From positions 1 through 10,800 of the forward strand of contig JAAMXY010003741.1 of the NCBI GenBank assembly GCA_019677205.1: a DNA stretch of 10,800 nucleotides. The letters are read 5' to 3'. A program made the position numbers and the translations under genes. The notes below the pieces were generated by a model, which saw only the letters and a list, made by a program, of their open reading frames with translations, was not told the DNA's origin and did no database searches. Positions 1 to 6,980 of the stretch are shown here, piece after piece (the first letter of the stretch is position 1; every line of letters starts with the position of its first letter). This stretch comes from Pinguiococcus pyrenoidosus. Lineage: Eukaryota; Sar; Pinguiophyceae; Pinguiochrysidales; Pinguiochrysidaceae.

Positions 1-540
1 CCGATGGCGGCGCAGTCAGAATTCTCTGTCCATTTGTTCCTTTTACAGTCTACTCGCGTCAATTGTCACTGCCTGTCCCACTGGTGCTTTGTTACCGAAA
101 TCGAGAGTGTTACAATTAGTCAAACGACTTCGAGCGGCTGTACTTCCACTTCGCGCCTTCCCACCTCGGAGCTCCTTAAGCCGCGCTTTGCTTGCACTGC
201 TGATGCAATGTCCAGAACTAGAAAGCGAAAGCATGGCTAGCTACCTCCCGCCCCGACAAGTATTGGCACGGCTTGTGTCAAAAGTAGCTACAAACGTGGC
301 AAGTACAAAAGCGCCGCGGCATTCCTGCGCTCTGACGAAGCGCCCGACCTCAGCGACTGTCATGGCAATTGGACTCGACATGTGCCCTGGCGGACATGTG
401 AAGAAAACTAGAAGTCGTATTTGTTGTCCCCACCTAACTCAATCACGCGATGTAGCCATCATGTTCTTTCTCACTCTCTTCGCCGCCCCCTCGAGAGTCT
501 TGTACGTCACTTCAGCTCGCAACACGCTTTCGCAGGCCGC

Positions 541-565
541 TCGAATATCCTCCTTGGATATTCGA
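541..565. repeat. Perfect hairpin-forming inverted repeat, 10-bp arms
   Basis: TCGAATATCC at 541-550 is followed by a 5-nt spacer (TCCTT) and its exact reverse complement at 556-565. The symmetry stops at both outer ends. It could be a small element end, a factor-binding site or chance; no function is inferred. Confidence 0.6.
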
Positions 566-610
566 TGACGCCGAGCTCATGAGCGAGTAAGTAGGGTGGA
601 TGCGAAGCTC

Positions 611-726
611 AATTGGAAACTGGAAACCGGCTTCGGAAATTTCCAAAGCTTGCCAGTTCTTTCCAATTCGAGGTGGAATACCAGTACTCGTCTTTCCAAT
701 TGACGGAGTCTTGCCAATTGGCAAGA
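611..726. repeat. Cluster of inverted CAATTGG / TTTCCAATT motifs with an 18-bp palindrome
   Basis: AATTGGAAA lies at 611-619, and its reverse complement TTTCCAATT at 660-668 and 693-701, the latter two within an 11-bp direct repeat TCTTTCCAATT (658-668, 691-701). GGAAATTTCC at 635-644 is a palindrome. TCTTGCCAATTGGCAAGA at 709-726 is a perfect 18-bp palindrome centred on CCAATTGG. The density of these related palindromes in about 115 bp is not expected of coding DNA and suggests a structured repeat or a derelict element. Confidence 0.6.
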
Positions 727-826
727 GCGCGCATCTTTGGCTTCCCTTCATCATGGCTGGATCTATACGGCACAGGACGTCTGAGATCGTGAGATCGTTG
801 CCGAGGATGATGTAGACGTTCGCGTC

Positions 827-1161
827 TTGGAGAGTGATCTTGGTGTGATACGTACGACCTCGTCTTACGCCCTGCAAAAGAAGCATGCGTACAGAATGGT
901 TTGCCAAGCTGCACAAGCTTACCACGATGCAAAATTTTGCTTACAGAGTGGGAGAAAGCGGGAGGTTATGATTTTGAGAGCGGCCTCTACCTTCTCTGCT
1001 CTGCAGCTGCCAATGCGATCATGAAGTTTGATGTCAGTGCGCATCCCGTTCCGGATGGCCTCACGACCATCTTCACACAGAGCGTTTCTCAGATCCAGCG
1101 GGAATCGCTGGAATCGAACAAATCGTCAGTAGCGCCGTCTAGTGTACAACTCAGCTCTTGA
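827..1161 (+). pseudogene. Possible gene remnant with a frameshift, truncated in a MITE-like arm
   Basis: From 827 one forward frame is open and reads plausibly up to about 940 (it includes MVCQAAQAYHDAKF). A second frame then continues, starting LLTEWEKAGGYDFESGLYLL and running on through CSAAANAIMKFD, with a stop at 1159-1161 inside the left arm of the inverted-repeat element. The switch falls at about 930-945 (GCAAAATTTTGCTTACAG). It could be a one-base frameshift or a 3' splice site (TTTTGCTTACAG). I recognise no family. Composition and the seamless reading across the shift are the only evidence, so this could be an exon, a pseudogene or chance. Confidence 0.25.
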
Positions 1162-1374
1162 TCGATCAACATGACCGATTCGCTAATCCATTTTGCTAAC
1201 TGTTTCACGAATTGCTTGGTCTAATCGATTGTGGGATCGCTTATGTCAACCGATTGGTTCAATCGATTCTGTAATCGATCTGCACAAACACTTACTCAAT
1301 CAATTACGGGACCTCGTGACCGATCCGACCAACCAATTACGTAATCACTTGAGTTGTACACTAGACGGCTGTAC
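1129..1374. mobile_element. MITE-like element with inverted terminal repeats
   Basis: GCCGTCTAGTGTACAACTCA at 1134-1153 recurs as its exact reverse complement at 1350-1369, a perfect 20-bp match. Allowing two mismatches, the arms extend to 1129-1153 and 1350-1374. The interior, about 196 bp, is non-coding, AT-richer than its surroundings and contains repeated AATCGAT-type motifs (1223-1230, 1261-1268, 1273-1279). Size, arms and lack of coding capacity fit a miniature inverted-repeat transposable element. No target-site duplication is convincing: if the true ends are the GTGTAC positions, a TA duplication is possible, but it lies within the symmetry. A structured non-mobile palindrome is the alternative. 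Confidence 0.5.
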
Positions 1375-1444
1375 GACCGACTTGGAGCTGGGGTGGAGTA
1401 CAAGAGCAACAAGAGCGGCTCCAATTGAAAAGAACACATCCCCA

Positions 1445-1459
1445 ATGATTGACTTCTGA
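1445..1459 (+). promoter_or_regulatory. Short upstream ORF (4 codons) before the RasGEF gene
   Basis: ATG ATT GAC TTC TGA lies in the probable leader of the RasGEF gene. Its stop shares one base with the ATG of the next upstream ORF (TGATG at 1457-1461), an arrangement that could permit terminate-and-reinitiate translation if the transcript starts upstream of 1445. The transcription start is unknown, so this is inference. Confidence 0.3.
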
Positions 1460-1584
1460 TGTCCGCACACGCGCCAGACGCATCGGCGGAGGTCGCTGTC
1501 GCGCTGAGGCGCGACGCCAGCGCGCAACAGCAGCGGTGGAACGCTCCCTCACCGACCCACCGAACCTGGGTGCTTTCCCTCTGA
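1459..1584 (+). promoter_or_regulatory. Upstream ORF, 41 codons, before the RasGEF gene
   Basis: An ATG-initiated frame encodes 41 residues beginning MSAHAPDASAEVAVALRRDA and ends at TGA 1582-1584, 208 bp before the chosen RasGEF ATG and out of frame with it. No other ATG lies between 1584 and 1793. If transcribed it is the last upstream ORF before the main start. It could also be a small first exon whose splice to the main frame I cannot establish. Confidence 0.3.
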
Positions 1585-1792
1585 AGCCCTCCTTCCGTTT
1601 CGAGACCGTTTCCCTTGCGACTCCCTGCCCGAACCCCAGAAGCCTCCGGAGCCCTTTCAAATCCCGAGCCCGATCCTCCCCGCTATCCCGCTGTGCTACA
1701 CAGCCTAGCGGCACGGTCGCTTCGACAACGGCGCCGGAGCCTTGAGCGCCGCGGCGCCGACGCCTCAGCGCCGCGCGCACCGCGAAAGCCCC

Positions 1793-4700
1793 ATGACGGA
1801 CCAACTCGATCTCACCGAGGAGAACTCCAAGCCGTACCGACCGCGCGCCAAGTACTGCGCGGTGCGCTTCGCGCACCTGCTCACCATGAAGAGCGTGGGC
1901 TCCAAGGGGAGTCTCCAGACGTCCGACGCCAAGGTGGGCGCGTTCTTGGTGTACTCGGACCAGTACGGGATCCAGTGCTTCTCGGCCGAGGAGTTCCACA
2001 GCAAGTTCGAGGCGGTGAGCGGCTCGGCGGGCGTGTTCCAGAGCACGGAGCTCGTCCGCGCCGCCATCTGGATGCCCAAGAACAACCTGCTGCGGCTGCT
2101 GGGCAGCGACGTGCTGACGCCCGGGGACGTGGTGGTGCAGAACGTGCGCAAGAAGCGCCAGAGGATGGACGTGGAGCTGTTCTCGCAGCTGTACATGCCG
2201 CTCAACCACGCCAGCATCCTGGACGGGCTGGAGCTCAGCGATTTCATGCGCGTGACGCTGGACACCACCAACGCCTTCGCCGCCAAGCGCATCGAGGAGT
2301 ACCACGCGTTCCAGGTGCAGCCTGGCGGCCAGCGGCTGGACTTCGGAGACGGCGTGACCGTCTGCAGAGGCGAGTGGTTCGTCATTCCATCCAACGCCGC
2401 GCCCAAGGTGCAGAAGTACGGCGACGACGCCTTCAAGGAGAGCTTCGAGGCGGTGCCCGGCCACCCCAACGTCTTCGTGGAGCGTCAGCTGTACCTTGCG
2501 CGTCTCATGCTCACCACCTTCCTGGCCAGCAGTGCGGACGGGCTCTTGATCCCCGGCAAGGCCATGGACTACTTGGTGCAGGGCGTGGGCGGCGCGCAGT
2601 TCGTGTGCAAGGCCAGCGAGTTCCGCTCCAGCTTCGCCTGCATGGACGAAGACCGACTGGAGATGCAGATCGAGCAGGCGAGACTCAAGATGCGACGCGA
2701 GGAGGAGGCCGCGCAGAGCGAGGCCAGCCTGAGCATCACGGGCCTGGACGCCATCGATGCGGCGCTCACGGCACTGGCCACCAGCAATACCCCCGAGACG
2801 AAGCTGATCAAGCGCCAGTCGTCGTCGATGCGCCCGAGGAGCTGGAGACGCAGCTTGAAGTCGGTGAAGAGCACGAGGAGCAGCAGTGAGCTGAGCGACG
2901 TCTCCGTGGGGCCGCCGGGCGCCTGGCTCAGCTTGTGGGAGGGCTCCGTGCGCGTGTTCCACAGCCTAGAGAGCGCCAGAGAAGCTTACCAGAAGTACGC
3001 CAGGACGGCCACGCACGAGGAGGCCATGAAGGGCCTCTCCAGCGCCAGCGCCTACTGCCGCATCGACGAGGCGGAAGTCTGCTTCTTCGCCTCGGACGCC
3101 GAGGACGCCAGCATGATGGAGTCCCTGGCGCTCAGCAGCTTGACCGTCGAGCCCTTCCAGCTGCTGTCATCCTCCAACATCGTGAAGCCGTCGCCTCGCT
3201 GCGCAGACGCCAAGTTCGGCGCGCGCAGCTTCGGCAGCATCGACAAGGACACCGAGCTCGAGCTGGACTCGGAGAAAGAGAGCACCACCGTGCTGCGCAT
3301 CACCGACGTGGCCAGCCGCCTCAGCGTGTGCGTGCTGGTGACCGGCGACGACGCCGACCGCGAGGGACTGCAGTTCCTCCTGCACGACGCCGTGCAGTCT
3401 GCCAGAGAGGAGCTGGTGTACACGTGCCTGGAGAGCAAGGACGCCGGGCGCCTGAAGGCGGCGCTTCAGCTGTTCCAGCGGTGCTTTGAAGATCAGCCGC
3501 CGACGCCGGAGTTCTTGCCGACGAACGAGGTCAAGGATACCAACGACCTCGTGCGCTTCCTGTCCAGCATGGACTTCATGTCGGTGGCGGTGCAGGAAGG
3601 CGCCGTGAGCTGCCTGGATGTTTTGGCAGAGACAGGCCTGGACGTAAACCAGAGTGACGCCGAGGGCCTGACCCCTCTGCACCACAGCGTCATCCGCGAG
3701 TACCCCAGCTGCCTGGAGACGCTGCTCAAGCTCGGCGCGGACATGTCTCTCTGCGACGACCAGGGCCGCATCCCGCTACACCACGCCACCAGCAGCCTGG
3801 CGCTCACGGCCAGGATGCTGGACGCCTACGACGAGGCGTCCGAGGCGGAGCTCAGCATCCTGGAGATCGAGGACGTCGACGGTCGCGACGCTCTCATGCA
3901 CGCCGCCGCGGCGGGGCAGACGGCGGTCGCTCTGCGCATCGTTGACAAGGCCCGAGATCCCGCGCGGTACCTGGACAGGCAGTCCTCTCGCGATGGCGTC
4001 ACCGCGCTCATGCTGGCGGCGGCCCGAGGCCGCGACGCCACCGCGCGCGCGTTGGTGGAGCGCGGCGCGAGGGTGGCCATCGTGTGCAGCGTCGGGGCTA
4101 CGGCGCTGCACTGGGCTTGCAAGAGCTTCGCGGAGAGCAAGACCACCGACAACGCGAGCGTCGCCGATACCCACGTTGCTTTCACAAAGACCATCGACGC
4201 CATCCTCAACGTGGACGAGGCCGTCTGGGCCGACGGTGTACTGATCAACTTGGAGAACGCGCGTGGAGAGACGCCGCTGCTGTGCCTCAGCCGCATCGAG
4301 CCGCAGTGCAACGACGGGGAGCTGCTGTCCATGCCATCGTTCGAGCTGCTCCTTGCCAAGGACGCCGACGTCAACGCCACGGACGCCAAGGGCTATGTGC
4401 CGCTCCACTTCGCCAGCGTCCGTGGCAACTACCTGCTTGTCCAGCGGCTCCTGGACCACGGCGCCGACGTGAACTGCAAGGACACCAGCGGCTGCACGGC
4501 GCTGTACTACTGCCAAAAGGCTGTGGCCGACCTACACATCAACGTGAGCACGATCGGCTATCGGCGCGACCTCCTCCGTACCATCGACCTGCTGAACGAG
4601 AACGGCGCGCTGCAGCGCAAGCACGCCAGCATGCCGGTGGAGTCCGACACGCCCTACCTGAAGTTCATGAATCGGAAGCAGCGCGACGTAGGGCCCGCCG

Positions 4701-6385
4701 CGTCAGGTCCGACGGACTACTGTCTTCGCGGTGGCGACCCGCGCTCCATTCTTGGTCGCCTGTGCAACAACCTCGTGTTCACCTTCGAGGACGCCTACGC
4801 CTACTTCCGCTTTCTGGAGAGGATGCTGAGCGTCGAACAGGCCCTCGAGGCCATCAAGAGTCGTTGGACCGCCCCCGACGACGACGTACCTCCACTTCAC
4901 CGGAAGGCCGAAGAGGTGGAGAAGGCCGCCGAGCACGAAAAGCACAAGAAGGATCAGAAGGACGAGAAGGACGAGAAGGATGAGAAGGACGAGAAGGACG
5001 AGAAGGACGAGAAGGACGAGAAGGACGAGAAGGCCGACGAAAAGGAAGAGAAGGATTCGCTGCCGCTGGGGATTGGAGCGCCGGATGCGTCAGCTTTGCT
5101 ACCACCGCCACCACCGCCGCCCCCCCGAGGACTTCCTCCGCCTCCGCCGCCGCCGCCGGGCGCTGCGGAGCCACCATCGTCGCCCATGCCTCCGCTGCTG
5201 GAAGGCTTGACGGCCGCAAGTCGGAAGGCCTCGGACTCGCAAGACGAGCGCTCCTTGCAAGTTCGCATGGGCGTTCTATACACGCTGGACACCGCGTTGA
5301 CGACGCGACCCGACCTGTTCCGACCGGGCGCAGAGGGCGCGGCCATGTGCGCCGAGCTGGTGGGCGATTTACTGCGCACGGCGGAGATCGTGCAGATCCT
5401 GCACAAGATCCCCAAGCCGCTGGAGGGCATCCTAAAGTTCTCCGAGCAGTCCGGCGTGATGGCCGCTGCCCCCGAGCCCGTCCGAACGCTGCTCATGCAG
5501 CTCAGTGAGAAGCTCAAGGCGTCCGAGATGCTGCGAGGCGGGCGTCGGAGTCCGGACGATCTGTACGAGACGCTGCAAGCCACCATCAAGGGTCGCATCG
5601 CCGCGCTGGAGGAGCTGAGCCTCAAGGGCAACGACAGCCAGGTTCACAGCTTCGAGCACTTCAACTTTTTGCGCTGGGACGCCAACTGGTGGGCGAACCA
5701 GATCACGCTCATCGTGCACGCGACCTTTTCGTGCGTGCCGCTGGAGGAGGTGCAAGACAAGAACTTCTCCAACCCGGCGAAGTCGCCCAACTTCCAGATC
5801 CTCAAGGCGCTCAACAACCAGATGTCCTATGTCCTCGTGAGTGAGATCCTGCGGCACGGAGACGTGCAGAAGCGAGCTCGAACGATTGAGCATCTCATCC
5901 GCATCGCAGACAGCTTGCTGAACAAAAAGAACTTCGACTCGGTCATCTCCATCATCGCCATCTTGGGCAGCTCGTCCGTCCACCGGCTGCGCCACACGTG
6001 GGCTCGCATCCGCCCCGGCGTCCGCGACCGCTTCGAGAACCTCAAGAACAAGATCGGCCCCGCAGGCCGAAACCTAGAGCGAGACTTCTTCAAAGCCTAC
6101 ACCACGCCGCACATGCCAAGCATCGGCTCCGTGCTCAAGTTCCTCATCAACAACGCGGAGGAGAGTCGGTATCTGGACGAGGAGCAGCACTTGGTGAACT
6201 TCAGCCGATACCGCGGCACCGGGCGCATTTTGAGAGTGATGGAGATCACCAAGAAGCTCAAGTACACCGATGCCAGCGAGAAGCGCATACTCGAGTTTTT
6301 CATGCAGCGGCCCAAGTTTGACTCGGAGGACGCGGCTTTCCAACGGTCACTTAAGATAGAGCCACGGGTCAAGAAGAAGTCCTAG
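1793..6385 (+). CDS. Ankyrin-repeat RasGEF protein with duplicated N-terminal module, 1530 aa
   Basis: The C-terminus, residues about 1290-1492, is a Cdc25-type RasGEF domain, which exchanges GDP for GTP on Ras-family GTPases. Visible conserved blocks are QITLIVHATFSCVPLEE, LNNQMSYVLVSEIL, KRARTIEHLIRIADSLLNKK, the hallmark SSVHRLRHTW, and LVNFSRYR near the end. Before it lie polyproline (about 1102-1134, two runs of eight Pro; possible SH3 or profilin ligand), a charged (DEK)n tract (1054-1080) and about eight ankyrin repeats (about 595-915, e.g. DAKGYVPLHFASVRGNYLLV). Residues 47-281 hold an internal duplication of unknown family, with a related piece at 372-403. No clear RasGEF_N/REM domain is seen; 1150-1280 is helical and unassigned. 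The ATG at 1793 is the first in frame after a TAG at 1706-1708; its context is weak. The 4.6-kb frame needs no intron. The specific GTPase is unknown. Confidence 0.93.
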   Translation: MTDQLDLTEENSKPYRPRAKYCAVRFAHLLTMKSVGSKGSLQTSDAKVGAFLVYSDQYGIQCFSAEEFHSKFEAVSGSAGVFQSTELVRAAIWMPKNNLLRLLGSDVLTPGDVVVQNVRKKRQRMDVELFSQLYMPLNHASILDGLELSDFMRVTLDTTNAFAAKRIEEYHAFQVQPGGQRLDFGDGVTVCRGEWFVIPSNAAPKVQKYGDDAFKESFEAVPGHPNVFVERQLYLARLMLTTFLASSADGLLIPGKAMDYLVQGVGGAQFVCKASEFRSSFACMDEDRLEMQIEQARLKMRREEEAAQSEASLSITGLDAIDAALTALATSNTPETKLIKRQSSSMRPRSWRRSLKSVKSTRSSSELSDVSVGPPGAWLSLWEGSVRVFHSLESAREAYQKYARTATHEEAMKGLSSASAYCRIDEAEVCFFASDAEDASMMESLALSSLTVEPFQLLSSSNIVKPSPRCADAKFGARSFGSIDKDTELELDSEKESTTVLRITDVASRLSVCVLVTGDDADREGLQFLLHDAVQSAREELVYTCLESKDAGRLKAALQLFQRCFEDQPPTPEFLPTNEVKDTNDLVRFLSSMDFMSVAVQEGAVSCLDVLAETGLDVNQSDAEGLTPLHHSVIREYPSCLETLLKLGADMSLCDDQGRIPLHHATSSLALTARMLDAYDEASEAELSILEIEDVDGRDALMHAAAAGQTAVALRIVDKARDPARYLDRQSSRDGVTALMLAAARGRDATARALVERGARVAIVCSVGATALHWACKSFAESKTTDNASVADTHVAFTKTIDAILNVDEAVWADGVLINLENARGETPLLCLSRIEPQCNDGELLSMPSFELLLAKDADVNATDAKGYVPLHFASVRGNYLLVQRLLDHGADVNCKDTSGCTALYYCQKAVADLHINVSTIGYRRDLLRTIDLLNENGALQRKHASMPVESDTPYLKFMNRKQRDVGPAASGPTDYCLRGGDPRSILGRLCNNLVFTFEDAYAYFRFLERMLSVEQALEAIKSRWTAPDDDVPPLHRKAEEVEKAAEHEKHKKDQKDEKDEKDEKDEKDEKDEKDEKDEKADEKEEKDSLPLGIGAPDASALLPPPPPPPPRGLPPPPPPPPGAAEPPSSPMPPLLEGLTAASRKASDSQDERSLQVRMGVLYTLDTALTTRPDLFRPGAEGAAMCAELVGDLLRTAEIVQILHKIPKPLEGILKFSEQSGVMAAAPEPVRTLLMQLSEKLKASEMLRGGRRSPDDLYETLQATIKGRIAALEELSLKGNDSQVHSFEHFNFLRWDANWWANQITLIVHATFSCVPLEEVQDKNFSNPAKSPNFQILKALNNQMSYVLVSEILRHGDVQKRARTIEHLIRIADSLLNKKNFDSVISIIAILGSSSVHRLRHTWARIRPGVRDRFENLKNKIGPAGRNLERDFFKAYTTPHMPSIGSVLKFLINNAEESRYLDEEQHLVNFSRYRGTGRILRVMEITKKLKYTDASEKRILEFFMQRPKFDSEDAAFQRSLKIEPRVKKKS
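4952..5032 (+). repeat. Coding 9-bp minisatellite, nine units (Asp-Glu-Lys)
   Basis: Nine tandem copies of GACGAGAAG (first copy GATCAGAAG, fourth GATGAGAAG) encode residues 1054-1080 of the RasGEF protein as repeated D-E-K. The flanks are also Lys/Glu-rich. The near-identity of the units implies recent expansion by slippage. The tract separates the ankyrin region from the polyproline and RasGEF parts, and could act as an extended charged linker or single helix. Confidence 0.9.
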
Positions 6386-6980
6386 TTGCATGTGGAGAAC
6401 GAGCCTGAAGACGGGGAGATTTTCCCAGCTGCAATACATCCTTCAACAACGAGGCGGTCATCATACATCCGCCCGAAGAAGAAGACATAGATGTCCAAGC
6501 ATCTATGCAACAGGGGAGAGGAGCAAAGGGCGAAGCATCCGAGAGAGAGAGAGCCCAAGAAGCAGAGAGAGACGAGGCCAGGAGAAGCGGAGAGAGCATA
6601 GGCGAGCAAGGCAGCAAGGATGAGAGGCTTCGATCCAGCTCGGCCCAAGAGAGAACGCTTGGTCTGTCAGCACGCACGCAGCAATGCGAACAGCAGGGCT
6701 GAGCAGCACATCCTCGGCTGATGCAGAGACTAACAGGACCATCGTCTGACATAACATCCGAGTTGACCTCTGCGCCACCACCCCAAAATCGCTCTGTCGC
6801 GTCCACGTTCATCGAGGCTGCCGTGGCGTCGAGAATTCAAACCTGCGAGAAGAAATGTTCCATCAGTCTCTTCCATCACTATACTATCCATTCCTGAATC
6901 TAGTAGTGATTCATGAGAAACCGTCCCCTCCCGTGGACGTCAAGTTCCAACCGCCCCAGCGCCACCTTCAACGCAGCGGA
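6386..6980. other. Intergenic spacer between RasGEF and GT47 genes
   Basis: It should hold the 3' end of the RasGEF transcript and the promoter and leader of the GT47 gene. A purine-rich low-complexity stretch (GAGAGA and related) spans about 6504-6625. A 65-codon ATG frame inside it (6505-6702) is simply the translation of that Arg/Glu/Gln-biased DNA and is not called. I recognise no RNA gene or clear terminator. Confidence 0.5.
6888..6894 (+). promoter_or_regulatory. Possible initiator element of the GT47 gene
   Basis: CCATTCC fits the YCAYTYY-type initiator core described for oomycete promoters, 87 bp before the chosen ATG at 6981 and after the alternative ATG at 6855. If transcription starts here, 6981 must be the start codon. 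The match is short and depends on the uncertain guess of organism. Confidence 0.2.

Larger units (their letters stand above)
1..1128. other. Left intergenic region without a confident gene
   Basis: No reading frame here looks like a complete gene. The longer open frames begin at TTG or GTG codons rather than ATG, have no recognisable domain and lack the strong GC-rich third positions of the three genes to the right. What can be seen is a set of small inverted repeats (listed separately), a short coding-like open stretch on the minus strand at 443-576, and a possible broken gene at about 827-1161. The region reads as transposon-littered or decayed intergenic DNA, but I cannot name any element. 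Confidence 0.5.

Noticed and set aside
89-568. 159-codon plus-strand frame at the left end
   Set aside because: It starts at TTG, lacks any recognisable motif and has mixed composition unlike the window's genes.
512-925. 137-codon minus-strand frame
   Set aside because: It begins at a non-ATG codon and runs through the palindrome cluster, giving repeated Ile-Gly-Lys stretches. A short part (TYHTKITLQDANVYIILGND) looks protein-like but I cannot assign it.
1615-2889. 424-codon plus-strand frame overlapping the start of the RasGEF gene
   Set aside because: Arg/Gly/Pro/Gln-rich out-of-frame shadow without motifs; the overlapping frame has ankyrin and RasGEF domains.
1361-2962. 533-codon open frame on the minus strand opposite the RasGEF gene
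   Set aside because: It is the antisense of GC-rich coding DNA, gives His/Leu/Arg/Ala-biased protein with no domain, and starts at no convincing ATG. The plus-strand frame explains the region.
5097-6385. Formin (FH1-FH2) reading of the polyproline plus C-terminal region
   Set aside because: The polyproline tract first suggested FH1, but the C-terminal blocks (HRLRHTW, NFSRYR, KRARTIEHLIRIAD) are those of a RasGEF, not FH2.
6505-6702. 65-codon ATG-started ORF in the RasGEF-GT47 spacer
   Set aside because: It lies in a purine-rich low-complexity stretch, so composition alone keeps it open; no motif or conserved feature.
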